From Ziziphus jujuba (taxonomy: Eukaryota; Streptophyta; Magnoliopsida; Rosales; Rhamnaceae), in contig NC_083382.1 of assembly GCF_031755915.1 (NCBI RefSeq), positions 1,550,001 through 1,614,000 of the forward strand: a stretch of DNA of 64,000 bases. Reading direction: 5' to 3'. How positions within the stretch are numbered: position 1 is the stretch's first letter; every line of letters starts with the position of its first letter. Shown one piece after another: positions 48,823 to 61,040 of this stretch. Both the position numbers and the translations under genes were made by a program. The notes under the pieces were generated by a model that saw only the letters and a program-made list of their open reading frames with translations, had not been told where the DNA came from and did no database searches.

Positions 48823-50119
48823 GTTTTCGTTGGAGATGGAAAAATAGACTGCCTGAGATCAGTGCTGGAATGATTGTACCTCCCATGTCCCAACCATTTA
48901 AGAGGATAGGCTTTGTATCTCTTTGGCTTTTCAAACTCACAACGAAAATTACCTCAACTTAAAAAAACATAATAATAATTAAAAGAGAAAGGGGGGAAAA
49001 AAATAGACCCTCAATCATTTATTATCTCTGAACAAGTTCTTTATTATTCATATTATCAGTTCAATTTTAAGATACATTTCTTAATTTTAGTCCTACTTAG
49101 AAATATGAAATCATAAAGGACATTTTTTAACAATGTTTAACATTTATTTGTTTGGTAAACGTATGTTTTGCATCTATTTCTATTACATTATTTTTACTTT
49201 TAAATCTCATTTTGCTTTTAAAACTTCTTATATTCCCATTTAATTATTTATAAATTATACTTATGCCTGAATGGAGCAAATGAAAACTAAATGCAGAGAC
49301 CAACTAAATGCAGCAAATGAAAACTCCTAGCATAAGTAGCAAAAGGGGTCCTCAAAAGCAGGCTTTTTTTTCATCTAAAGATTTCAAGAGGCGTAAAGCA
49401 AAAACATCCAGCGTGTTTTGCATTAAGTTATTTCATAAAGCCACAATCACAATTGTGGGGGAAGTAAGTCATCTATTGCAACAATGCCATTAACAGCCAA
49501 GTATTCAACCAATATGCATTATACCACAACAAAAAAAAAAAAAAAAAAAAAAAAAGAAGGAAAGAATGCAACTATCATTATTCCAACCACATCAAAAAGC
49601 CAACCAAAATTATGAACAACAATATGCTAGTAAAATAGTTCTCTGCTACATCAAAGGAGAGGAATAATTTGGATTTTGGGATCAATCCAAATGAGGAAAA
49701 GAATGCACGAAGAACCTAATAGTGCTATACAATTATACAGGCAATTGAACACGGTCCTCCAAGAAAATTAAAATTGTTCATGCATCCATCATTTCCAATT
49801 TCAGCACAATTTCCATTAGAATAATTAATCTTGGATTACAAACTTATAATAGATAATTCTACAACAAACCAAACACGTAGAAGCATACATTACAAAAGCA
49901 GCACAAGATTATATAATAACTTAATATATAAATATACATATGTGTGAGAGAGGAGAAAGCAATTACAACTTAAACGACAAATACAGACCACAACGTTCAA
50001 AGTTTTAGTTATTTATCATCAAATCCACAATCAAGAGTCACAAAGTTCCATCATCGCTACTTTGGCACCATATTAAAATTTTACATCATCTTTCGCATTA
50101 TACAAAGACATTTGCCAAT
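48823..50119. other. Gene-free region carrying the 1.41 kb deletion point
   Basis: Up to about 49260 it matches 28860-29285, then jumps to sequence matching 30697 onward. The rest is the 3' side of the broken 196-aa gene. An A run of about 26 bases lies at about 49530-49555. No gene seen. Confidence 0.65.
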
Positions 50120-50707
50120 TCAATCATGCCCCGGTCTCGGTCTCTTACGTTGTCGCCGGAGCAGGAACAGACTCAGACTCAGCCGCCAGAATCTTGACGT
50201 ACCCAATCTTCTTAGGGCTGAGGTCCTCCTCCTCGTCACTATCATCCCCGTACGGAGACGAAGATCGATAATCATTCCAGAACAGCGACGAAGCCAAAAA
50301 CATGGTGGCGGCGACGAGAGCTCCACTCCCGACGCCGAAGAGCAGAGCCACGACGACGCTGAGAATGTCCTTGGTGCGATCGCGGAGAGAGCTGAGGTCG
50401 TACGACGTCGTCAAGGAGGAAGTCATGGGAAGAAGGGGAAGACGGAGAGGGCGTCGCTGGAAGCGAGACTCATCGAGTTCTTCCTCTTCGATCAAAACGG
50501 CGTCGTTGAGCGGGCGGATCTCGTGAAAAGGGTGACGAATCCGGAAGAGGAAGAAGAGGAATGGAATTGGAGAGAGAAGGGCTCTCTGAGAGAGAATGAG
50601 TAGGAGGAGAGGAAGAAGGTCTTGCAGGGCCTTGCGGTGACAGAGAGGACCGAGATCGAGAGGAGGGCGATGACGAGGAGGCTGCGTTGACTCGTTGACG
50701 ACGCCAT
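50120..50707 (-). pseudogene. 196-aa membrane protein gene, copy 2 (frameshift and premature stop)
   Basis: Starts like the intact copy (MASSTSQRSLLVIALLS, signal peptide kept), but one G is missing near 50521 (ctcgtgaaaa versus ctcggtgaaaa). This shifts the frame right after SGFVTLF. The remaining frame (EEEELDESRFQRR, DILSVVVALLFG) is readable in another phase and ends early at a TAA (PAPATT), where copy 1 continues to ETETRA. A deletion also removes three residues near FWNDY. Non-functional unless the first part alone has a use. Confidence 0.87.
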
Positions 50708-51680
50708 GGCTGCTTTTGCCGGCAGCGAGAGAGAGAGAGAGAGAGAGAGAGATTTTGATTGCTTCCTTTGTGTTTTTCTCGGTCTTGCTTTTTTGCTGTT
50801 TGTGGGAGAAATTGGGGAATTTCTGAGGACACTGTAACTCCCAGCAAAAAACATCAATATCCGTGGAATATTATAATGAACAAATAAATAAAAATAAAAA
50901 CAAAAAAAAAAGAGCTTTTTTTTTCTTTTTTTTTTTTATACAGACTTTTGTAATTTTCGAAATATTTTTGTGGTTTTTGTAGTTCCTTTAAAATTCAAAA
51001 TTAATTTTTGGACTTGAAAAAACTATCTGGGAAGGAAAGGGTTATATCTTATTTTATAATTATTCTTTTTATATATTAAATTTAAAATAAGGGAAAAGTA
51101 GTTTTTATTTTTGCTTAAATGTTGTTTTGAAATATTTGTTTCTTGAAACAAAATTGAACATCAATTGTCATTTATTTTATATGATTTGATAATTCGTGGC
51201 GATTTAACAAAGTATTATCAAACCATCGATTGGATAATATGATATGAAAAATATATATTATCATTAAAGATAATGTGAAGACCTTTTTTTTTTATATATA
51301 TAAATATTAAGATCATGCGAAAACGATTTTGTTGTTTGACAGATGAAATGGAAAAGCCATGTTAACCACCTATTCTATCTACCACTTGTTTATCAATCGA
51401 TGTAACAAATAATGAAATATATAGTCTGAAAAAATTAATTTTGAACTACCAAACTATAAACTTGTTTCTGAAACCAAGAGAACAGAATAGAAACATTCAC
51501 AGATATTATCCAAATTTTGTAAACTTTGTATCCATATTTCAAAATGTAAGTGTTAAATTATATAATTACATCTAGAAATACAAGCATGTGGATAACAGGA
51601 ATCACTGTTAGAGCCACAATATATTCAATAACCATACACAAAAATATTCATGGAAACCCCAAGAAAGAATCTCCTTCTGG
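50708..51680. other. Intergenic, AT-rich
   Basis: Holds the (GA)n leader of the broken gene (about 50728-50752), T/A runs and the 3' side of the small membrane protein gene. No gene seen. Confidence 0.6.
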
Positions 51681-54501
51681 CTAGTAAGGCCAAAAACCTC
51701 CATCTTGCCTCTTTACAAGGATCTGATTGTACTCTGGCCTTGATGTCTGCATACGAAATCATTCATTCAACTGTTAATAAAGTTGATAAAATTCAGAGTA
51801 TCCAAACTTGTCATCTAAAAGAAGGAATAAGAACCATTCCTCTTAGAAGAGAACCATATTACAAGTGCGTGTTTGGATTTGAATCAAGAAGTTTTTATCT
51901 TAATCATCAAAATAGTGAGAAACATGCTTAAATAAAATATTCTCAACTATACAAAGCACTTATAATATGGTCGAAGAAAACACGAACACATGATAACAAA
52001 CTTAATAAAGAATTTTTCAAAGCATACATATCCAAAACAGAGAAAGGTAAGCCCCTTTTTCGGTACTCACAAAGTAAACCAATTTACAGGAAGAAATTTT
52101 GACTTAGAAATTGCCTCAATGCCTACTGAAATTGCTTCAATGCCTACCAAAATTACCGAGACAAAAACTTACAGTACACATGATTACTATTTTTTCTTGT
52201 TTTTTATACTTATTGATGACACATTACATTTTCTGTGTTCCCAAACACAATCATGGAATAACTTGTAAGAAATTATGGTTGAGAAAAATACTAGCCAATG
52301 CTCGTAGATACTCATTGTTGATGCTCATTTTGCCCATGATGACAAAGTATTATTACATGGCTATGATGCAAAGCCTACTAAAAGGGAACGACCAAATGAG
52401 AAGATCAAACGGACACTGGAGTAAGAATCAAGCAAAGGTTTGAGAAAGAGGGAAAATAACCAAGGTTCTTAACTGAAACCATTTCGCATCTTGGATCCTT
52501 GTTCCTCTTATACAAAAAGAGTACCATAAAAAACAAGAAGTCCAGTCTAAGATGTCACTTCTTGAACTTTAGTGCCAGTGCCAGAAGGACTTAGGATAGG
52601 AAATTTCCATTTAAGACTCGATCATCAACAAAAATGATTTTTGTTTGGCCTGACTTCCTCAATTGGTTACTTTTGTTTCTTGTAACCAGGGACCTTGGAC
52701 CAGGTAAGCAGCTGGTACCTTGATGTTGCTTCGTCATAGTTTAGTTAACTTGTGCCAAGGGCCATAGGATAAGGCTAAGAACAGTTATTTTGGGACTAAT
52801 TCCTTATGGTTGGGTTGAGCTAGTTATGCTTAATTCAGATGAATTAGTTTTAATGTGCACTTGTGCTCTTATACTTTAGCGCAAACTACAGGTTATGTGG
52901 ACTCTTTGGCTACCCACTTGCTTAAAATGGCCAGGTCTAGACCCAGTTGTTAGTTAAGCAGCTAGGATTGAACATGCTGTAAAGCAACATGCCAAGTCAG
53001 CTTCTTATCTCTCTCAAAGCCGGATACATATATATAATTCTGAACCATGACCCACCTATAAGCTACATTAATCATGCTCCTAAAGTCTAAATTTGAGGAA
53101 TATCCCATATTACTAAGTAAAATTAAGATCAAATACAAATGGAACTAAGTTAATTAGACTAAGACTAAAGATAATGGGATCATAATATAAATGATGAATA
53201 CTTAATTAGTTGTGAAAGAATGATTATTTTGTATATGTAGAATCAAGATTCCTAGGAATTACTACATCGTGGAGGATGTTATCCATGCATAAAGCAAGAT
53301 GGATGAACAGGAAGAACGGTAAAGGGAAGTTTCTATGTACCACCATCAGGTTACCCATGCTCTATTCTACAAAGTAACAGACGGTTCAAAAGCAGTATGT
53401 TCAAGCTAATTTGAGGTCGGAAGCAGCCCTAATTGAAAAAGATGAGGAAAGTTGAACATGATGGAATGATTTTTTTTTTTTTTTTTAAAAGGAAAATGAA
53501 TGAAAAATAACAAAAGTTTAATTGAAAAGTCCGAGTAGGAGTTAAGACACACAGGATTGAGAAACTTGGTAAAATAATGCTTTCAATAGGAGAGAAGAAT
53601 ACATGTTGAGGAACTCAGATAATGTCAGACAAGACATATATGATATAACATAATTGAGATAAAGCTTAATCAAAAAAATTGAATTTAGGCTCTACTTCCA
53701 ATCACTGAGGTTCTACCACCTTCATGCAATCAAACTCGAACCAACTAAGCTTAATATGTATGAGCACTACTTTTTTTCCCCTAAAGGAAGCTTCTCTGTA
53801 GTTCTATCCAATTCCAACCAAAATAAGATTTCTAAATTCCTAAAAACTAAGGTTCCAAGAATCTCATCCTTTTTGTCCATAGTGTTCTTTGTAACAAGTT
53901 TGTCCTCTTCGAATTTTTTCTTTCCAGAGGACTTGGGTATTCTCTTTTCAAACTTTGCAGACTCTCTCGATCCTCATATTAAATTGTTGGACAGAAAAAG
54001 TACATTTTCATTGCTACCTACCAAACCCAAATTTTAATTTATTACCAGCAAAAAAAAAAAATAAATAAATAAAAAAGAAAACCGATTTCAATTTCCTTCT
54101 TGAAGCTTGCTTGTATAATTGTTTAGCTATTATTCAAAGGTCTCAAATCAAATACCCAAAAAAGACTTTTTTCTTTTTTCTTTTTTTCGGGCAACAACTT
54201 TGAGGAATCACTACCATTTGACATTGAGAGATCAATACAAAAAACAAAAATAAATAAATAAATAAATAAAATCTTCCATAGCAAGAACCAAAACGCAGCA
54301 TCAAATTAATAAATAAAAGAGAAAAAAAAAAAAGTGAAGGAATAGAAAACGAACCAGATCTTTGAAGATGATAAAGGTGATGATAATGAAGAGAACGCAG
54401 AGGATCTCAAATTCAGCCGCTCTGACGAATCCGAAAACCATGTTGACACCTCTAGTGATTGCTGACTCGTTCTTGTTCCTGCTCCCAGCTCGCCTCGCCA
54501 T
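51681..54501 (-). CDS. Small (70-aa) single-pass membrane protein, copy 2
   Basis: Exons 54355-54501 (49 codons) and 51681-51746 (21 codons plus stop), with a 2.61 kb intron. The upstream ATG of copy 1 is ACG here, so translation should start at the second Met (MARRAGSRNK). Exon 2 is identical to copy 1 over 66 bases. Exon 1 differs at four residues, all before the membrane segment (S/N, T/N, T/A, K/M); the hydrophobic part is unchanged. Both copies seem functional. A (CT)n-(CG)n tract is at about 54518-54552. Confidence 0.85.
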
Positions 54502-54520
54502 TGCCGTCCGCTGATTTCTT

Positions 54521-54555
<35 letters not shown>

Positions 54556-56228
54556 TCTCTCTTTACGTTTTACAGTTTCACCACCAATCTTATAACGCCG
54601 CAGGAAAAAAGAAATAACGTGGTTGCTTCCAAAAGTTTTGTCCCTGTTTTTTTTTTTAAAACAAATAAATAAATAAAATAACCTCTTTTTTAAATATATT
54701 TTAAGAGTTAAGAGTAAAATTTGCCTATTTTTGTTTAAAAAATATTTAAAATTTTGTTGTCATGTCTCGAAAGTGTTTCTTCCTACCTTTATTTTATTTC
54801 TAAATTACTTAATGATACCAAGAAGATAGGTTTTTTTTTTTTTTTTTTTTTTTAATTTTAATTTTTTTAATTGGGGTGAAGAAAGATGGGTATTGAGCTA
54901 GTTATCGATACCATTCCTATGTTCCTTTCATTCGTGACCTGAAAGACAATTTCCATTGCAAGTTCTGTATAATCTAGTGGTAAAAAAATCATTGTTTATG
55001 TAAGCAATGATTCCAATTCAAATTTTTACCAAGATAATTTATGAAGAAATCATATCAACGTCAATTTTTCTGAGACAAAAACAACCGAAGAGTTCGTTTT
55101 GGCAGTTTGAAGAATATTTTAACTTATTTTTACTGTATATCTCGTTCATTATACAAATAAATTGAAATTTGATACAGTTATACGAAATTTATCTAAAGCC
55201 AGAGAGAGAGAGAGAAGATCCCCTATAGCTCTCTGTAATTTTTTTTTTTTAAAATAATCATGTGGAAAAAAGTTGGATTGATAGGGGGATAATTAAAGAT
55301 AGATTATAACAATTTTTTGATTAATCAATAAACTTTTCCAGTTGTGGTTTTTGACTGCATGTATAAGTTGACTATTTTTAATTTGATAGTATTATTTGAC
55401 TTTGCCTCTCTTTTTAGTTCTCTCTGTTCGGATTAGTACATGCAACATTTAGTCTTGGTTTGGTAATATTTAGATTTGAAAATAATCAGCTGTAGTTATG
55501 CTAAATAAAGGATCAACTTCTATTATGTTAAAAAAAAATATTAATAACTTATATAAATAAAAATGCCGCAAAATGTAAAAGTTATAAAAAAATATTTGAT
55601 AACTTGTGAAATTTATTTACTGCAAATTTTAAAATTACTAAAGTGGGCATAAATGTATATAAGTTTTTTTGTTTTTTTTTTCAAAAATACAATACTTTAA
55701 ATATAATTATGTTATGATATTTTTATATTAAAAATATAATATACATAATATATGATTTTTTTTTTCAAATCTTAATTTTAAAATAAAATACTTAACAACC
55801 AAAATTATTTGTTTATCAAGCACCTAATTAAGTGGTAATAAGTGGTAAAAAATTCTTTTATAATTGATTCTAGGATTACCAGAATCATTACTAAACTAGG
55901 GCTTAGATATATTAGTAAATGTATAATTGAACAAGATGTTAAAATTTCAGAACATATAATTTTATCATTAGATTCATTACCATTCGGAAATAAAAATTTA
56001 AAATTCCATTAAAAATATAATACTAGTTTAAGGTGAGCCTAAGAAAAGGTAGGGCTGTTTCAGAATAAATACTTGCATACTAAACCACAACAAAAATTTC
56101 AGGGTTATATGTTTAACATCCAAAACAGCAAGTATCATTGATTAAAAATTAAAACTCAACCAATAACGCCATATAAATCCTACATAAATCATAAATTAAT
56201 CCACGATTTTACTTGCTTTGATTCTCTT
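54502..56228. other. Intergenic, AT-rich
   Basis: Counterpart of 35784-37588 with the same landmarks and small indels. No gene seen. Confidence 0.6.
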
Positions 56229-57164
56229 TCAGAATATCACAATCTTGCCTTCAAGATGCATGAATTGAGGCACTACCGGAAAACGACCACGACTTCTCCA
56301 AGGTGGCAATATCTTTAGTGCAACTTGATAAGCTTTCCCACAATGTGTAGCATCAGCAACAAATCTAACAACAGAGTAGATGAAATAAACAGTAGCTGCC
56401 ACACCAATAGGATTGCTAGGCTGGAATGCAATTATGAAAATGAGGATAGCAAAAAACACACCAAAGTAAGTTACTATCTGCCCATTCCTACCAAGGTTAA
56501 TAATTAATTTTCTCGGAGGCAACTTTGTTTTGCAATATATTGCAAAGTCTTCGCAATTGTTGTTGAAAAGGTTGTAGTCACCGGTTCCAGAACCATTTCT
56601 CAGCTCCTGGCGGGAATGGTAGACGACAGTTTCGGGCCGATCAGTAGAGCCAAGGGTACAAGTACCACCTAGAAATTTGGCGATAAAGAAAGCAAGACTA
56701 ACACCATATTTATAGAGATAGAGTTCATCAGCACTAAGAAAACTATCTAGGCTGCAATATTCTACACGACTTTCCTTTGCGGAGCTAGTGCTTATGGGAA
56801 TGTCTGATGAATGGGATGAAGCTGAACTGGGTAAAATAGGGTCTCCTCCACGAACAAGTTCGATCACTTCAACGACACTGCCACCGACATATATACCTGG
56901 CCAAGTCACATGAATAGCAGGCAGAATAAGCTAACACCATGGTGGCCAAATTCACCATGACATATATAATTTTATAAAGTTAGTATATGTTGATATGATC
57001 ACGACTGTATAATTTTTTTTTTACTATAAGAGAAGGAAGTAGGATTCTCATCCTATCATAAACATGATTTGTCACAAAGTGCAAGAGATTAAACTAATGT
57101 ATAAGTGAAAACCTTCCTAAAATGCTGTTAAATTGATTATCACTCTTCCAAAAGCTTAAGTTGT

Positions 57165-57200
<36 letters not shown>

Positions 57201-58602
57201 CTTTGTATTTATATTATTGAATTACAAATTAAATAAAGATATTGAAAAGATATATATGACCATAAACTCTGCTTCTGTACAACGAACATTTTTTTTTTCC
57301 AAACTTGGTGAAGTAGTCTAGTTTCTAATTAAAGAACTTGTAAAATATTACTATCAGATTCCGTTCAAACACTTCCTACATTTGAGGGGAAGGAAATAGC
57401 TGCTTTAGCGAGAAGACAAAGCACATGTGTAAGTACAAATACATATACTCATATATATTTAAATTTATTGCCTATACTCAAATATATTTAAAATTAATTA
57501 CCTAATCCTAATTGATTCTCTAAAAGCAATTCTCTGCTCCAAATAATAGGTAGATTTCTAATTCAATAAAGTTCAAAACTACATAATATTCCTACACTAA
57601 CTTAAAGGTTTCTCATGCAATCATGAACATAAGTGAAACAAAGACAGTCAATTATTCAAATTATATATACAAATAAAAACAGGTGTTTTTTTTTTTTTTT
57701 GACCCTGTTCTTTTTAGTAATGGAGAAATGAAAGGAAGATGTTACAACAGAGATTGTAAAAAACTGCCATTCAGAGCCTAGTAATCAACCGAGCTGTATA
57801 CATTGTATAGGACCCAGCAAACATAGACAATATCAGCAAAGCAAATGTTCCTATTGACAATTTTTTTTTTAAAATTGTTATATAAATCACAAGAAGCAAC
57901 CTTGCATAAACATGAAAAATAAGCACTAGTTAAACAAATAAAAAGAAAAAGAGCAAACAAATTAACAAAAAAATATAGTTCTTTGCCCAAGTATAATGTA
58001 ATGCTAATCTCAGTCGTCCCTTGAATTTATTAAGACTAACAATTTAGGATGGTCAACTTACTAAGCCACAACATTAAAACAACTAAAGTGGATTCTTAAA
58101 GCCCTGTTTGGTTTGTGACAAATTAATTTGAAAAAGTTGAGATGAAAGTGGTTTCATCAAAATAAACAGATTTTCTTTTTTCAAATTTTATCGGAAATTA
58201 GTTTGACATATTTATTTAAACGGCAGTCTCACCCTCTTTTTGAACATTTCCAACTACTAATAAAGACTAGAAAGAAATAACAATTATGTAGAAATTATTT
58301 CTTAGTAAACGCATTTCCTAAAACTTTATCATGGTTCAAGTACTTGAGTTAGATAAAAGATAATGATATACAACTAAAAGAATTGAGTTTTGGATGTCAA
58401 AATAAAATCACTATATAAAGAAAAAATACAAATAAGTTAGGATCCATATTAAATACCACAATTTTAACATAAAGAAGAAAGAAACATGGAGATAAAGAAG
58501 ATCATCACCATGATGGGCATAGGTACTGCAGGAGTTGCTCCTCCATGTGTAGATGTGATCTCCAGGCTTCAGCTGCTTTTTATGTATCTTGTTCGAAATC
58601 AT
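56229..58602 (-). CDS. LRAT-domain protein LRAT1, copy 2 (intact)
   Basis: Exons 58509-58602 and 56229-56896 give 254 codons (253 aa). Plant LRAT/NC-domain proteins are related to lecithin:retinol acyltransferase and the HRASLS phospholipase/acyltransferases. Putative catalytic parts are GDHIYTW (His at about residue 16) and AHHGIYVGG in the N-terminal half, then the nucleophile in NNNCEDFAIYCKT at about residue 146. A Ser-rich insert lies at about 52-75. After the domain come hydrophobic segments (TYFGVFFAILIFIIAF and VAATVYFIYSVV), suggesting membrane anchoring. The ATG at 58602 follows no other in-frame ATG nearby. Substrate unknown. The paralogue at 37589-39977 is decayed. Confidence 0.87.
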
Positions 58603-58813
58603 CCTCTGGATATTGAACGTCTAATGTTTTAGTAAGTAATTTTATTACATAAATAAAAAAGAGAGAGTAAATTTCATCGTATATAGTTCTTCAATTTTGT
58701 GTTTTATTTTGAAGAAATATATATCTGTTCCCTTTTGTTAGTAGTCCACTTACATATTTTACGATAAACAATACTTATAAGATAGAAAAAAAAAAAAAAC
58801 CCACTTATACTAA

Positions 58814-59007
58814 GGTTTCATTTGGCATAGTTTTTATGTTTCCAAAAGTGCTTGCTAAAAATCTATTTTCTATTGGCTTTGGTCAAAAGCTCTTAGAAGC
58901 TTTGAAGGTATGAAATATTTTAAAAAAATTATCCAAATATTTTTAAAAGCAATTTTTAATCTTTAAAAGTTAGAATTAACTTCTCACAAGCGTTGTCAAA
59001 CAGGATT
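58814..59007. mobile_element. MITE, PIF/Harbinger-like, unit 2 copy
   Basis: 194 bp, left end ggtttcatttggcatag, right end inverse of aatcctgtttgacaacg, TAA at 58811-58813 and 59008-59010. Orthologous to 40215-40408. Confidence 0.62.
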
Positions 59008-59113
59008 TAAATATCACTTAATTTAAGTACTTAAGTATCACTAACTTTATTCACTGAATATCTATTTTGTTTCTACATAAATAATAATAACAATAATAAT
59101 AATGCTGAAAATA

Positions 59114-60202
59114 TTATAATGCTGAAAATATTACTTTTTGTAATATTGCTAGGTAGAAAAGTATGATACATGCTAGAATCCAGACCACTCGAGGAGTCTC
59201 GGACAGCAGTTGAAGTGGCTCAGACCACGTTCGTACTGTTAATAGCAACTGAAGATTGAAATAAGTCATCAGCAATACTATGAACAGGTCAATTAAGGAT
59301 TGAATAGGTCTGACACCCGACGCAGCAGAAGACAATTTCTCAGCAACATCAGGCAATGTCGCTACTTGATCCACTTTAATAACATTAGGACGGGCTCCGA
59401 TATCAGAGCCAAATCTATAAATACAGTATAAGCCAAAACATATAGCTGCCACACCAGGATAAGTTGCAGCTGTGCTTTGCTGCTGAAAAAGAAAGAAAGT
59501 GACAGTAACAGCCAAGAAAAATGCTGCAGCTTGCCAACTTCTGCTGAAATTTATGTTATCTATCACTAGCAAGCCTGTTTTGCAATACATTGCAAAGTCT
59601 TTACCATTGTTTATGAAACGGTAGTAGCTACCGGAGTCGTAGCTATTAATTATTAGGAAATTAGATGCACGGCTCTCCACAAGTGGAGATGGATCAGCAG
59701 GTGCAAGAGTTGCACCTCCTGCGAGTTTGGTGAGGATTAGAGCGGGATTAACACCATATTCAAAGCGATGCAGATGATCTCCACCAGAAAGGAAACAATC
59801 TATGCAGGAAGTGACCACACCATGGTCACTGCAATTTGGACATGTACTATGACGATCGTCTGACCTTGCTCGTCGTCGACCTTGAGTGAAGTGAATCACG
59901 CATCCACTGTTCAAATATATTCCTGAATTCATATATATCAGGAAAATTATTAAGTAAATTTCACGGTGGTGAAGAACTCAGATTCTCATTCATAAGAAAG
60001 AAAAAAATAAAAAAATAAAACGTCTGTGAAGCACAAAAGTACTCTCTGGCATAAATTCAAAAGAAATGATAAGAAGAGGAAGGTTACCATGCTCTTTTGT
60101 ATTGGCTCCTGTCCATGTGTAGATGTGATCTCCAGGCTTCAGGTTTTCCTTCTTGGTTTCCTTGAGAAGCACCTTCCAGATCTTGTTGCGCAGTTCACTC
60201 AT
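59114..60202 (-). CDS. LRAT-domain pseudoenzyme LRAT2, copy 2
   Basis: Exons 60088-60202 and 59114-59922 give 308 codons (307 aa), starting MSELRNKIWK. GDHIYTW is at residues 24-30 and TKEHGIYLNSG follows. The CxxC pair is CPNC and CIDC. The active-site motif is NNGKDFAMYCKTG, with Gly at about residue 145 in place of the nucleophile Cys and Lys in place of Glu, the same as copy 1. Membrane segments resemble copy 1 (AAAFFLAVTVTFFLF, PGVAAICFGLYCIYRF, DLFIVLLMTYFNLQLLL, VVWILACIILFYLAIL). The stop falls directly after VIFSAL. No break in the frame. Its neighbour LRAT1 keeps the Cys, so a partner role is possible but unproven. Confidence 0.87.
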
Positions 60203-60234
60203 CTTAAAACTGGGATATGTTTCTTTCTTTGCTC

Positions 60235-60606
60235 TACAAATTTGTGTTTTAGGAAATGGGAAATTGAATTCAACCACGCTAGAGATGCTGTCCCATTATT
60301 GAAAACCCTGACAATACAGGGTTTGGACTGTAATGCAGAAAGGATTAGATTGGCTGCCAGAAAGGTTAGACCATATTTCTGTATTCTTAAACAAATAAAT
60401 ATGACAGCAAATAATAAGGAAAAAGATGCTACCTAATATTGTATGTCAGCAAGTCAGTGTCACTTATCTCCATAAAATTAGTCAACAAGGGCAGCATATG
60501 TATATCAATGCTATTGCTAGGAAGTTTCTACTCCTCAAACTTATGAGTGTACATGTTTTTTTAATTTGCTTTGAATAACCAAAAATCATCGTACAGTGGG
60601 ATGTGT

Positions 60607-60664
<58 letters not shown>

Positions 60665-61040
60665 CTGTGTTCTTCAAAATTTGGTTATAGGATCAAATGG
60701 GAAATTGAATTCAACACCCCTAGAGATGCAATGCCAATATTGAAAACCCTGAATAACCAGTGCATGAGGACAATACGGGGTTTGGACTGTGATGGAGAAA
60801 GGATTGGCTGACAGATGGGTAAGCCTCTATTACTAAACAAATAGTTATGCCATGGCATCAAACAATAAGTGAAAAGATGCTACCCTAGTACCTATTATTT
60901 TACGTCAGTCAGTCAGTTAGTGTCCCTTATCTCCATGAAATAAGTCAACAGGGGAAACATGTCACTGATAGGAATTTTTCTACTCCTCAAACTTATGTGT
61001 GTTTACATATTTATTTTACCGTGTATAACCAAACAACAGA
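60235..61040. repeat. Tandem duplication of the LRAT 5' flank
   Basis: 60235-60595 and about 60675-61040 are related with a 444-bp offset (aaatgggaaattgaattcaac at 60253 and 60697; tttctactcctcaaacttatg near both ends). The first lies upstream of LRAT2 copy 2. The second has no exon and is preceded by a (CT)n tract of about 55 bases at 60607-60661. Confidence 0.8.

Larger units (their letters stand above)
45030..60420. repeat. Segmental duplication, copy 2
   Basis: Collinear counterpart of 25285-41760. The NBS1 similarity extends about 500 bp further left here (from about 44500) than in copy 1. Sequence equivalent to 29286-30697 is missing at about 49260-49263. Confidence 0.9.

Noticed and set aside
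60607..60661. Open frame through the (CT)n tract
   Set aside because: The frame is a by-product of the microsatellite.
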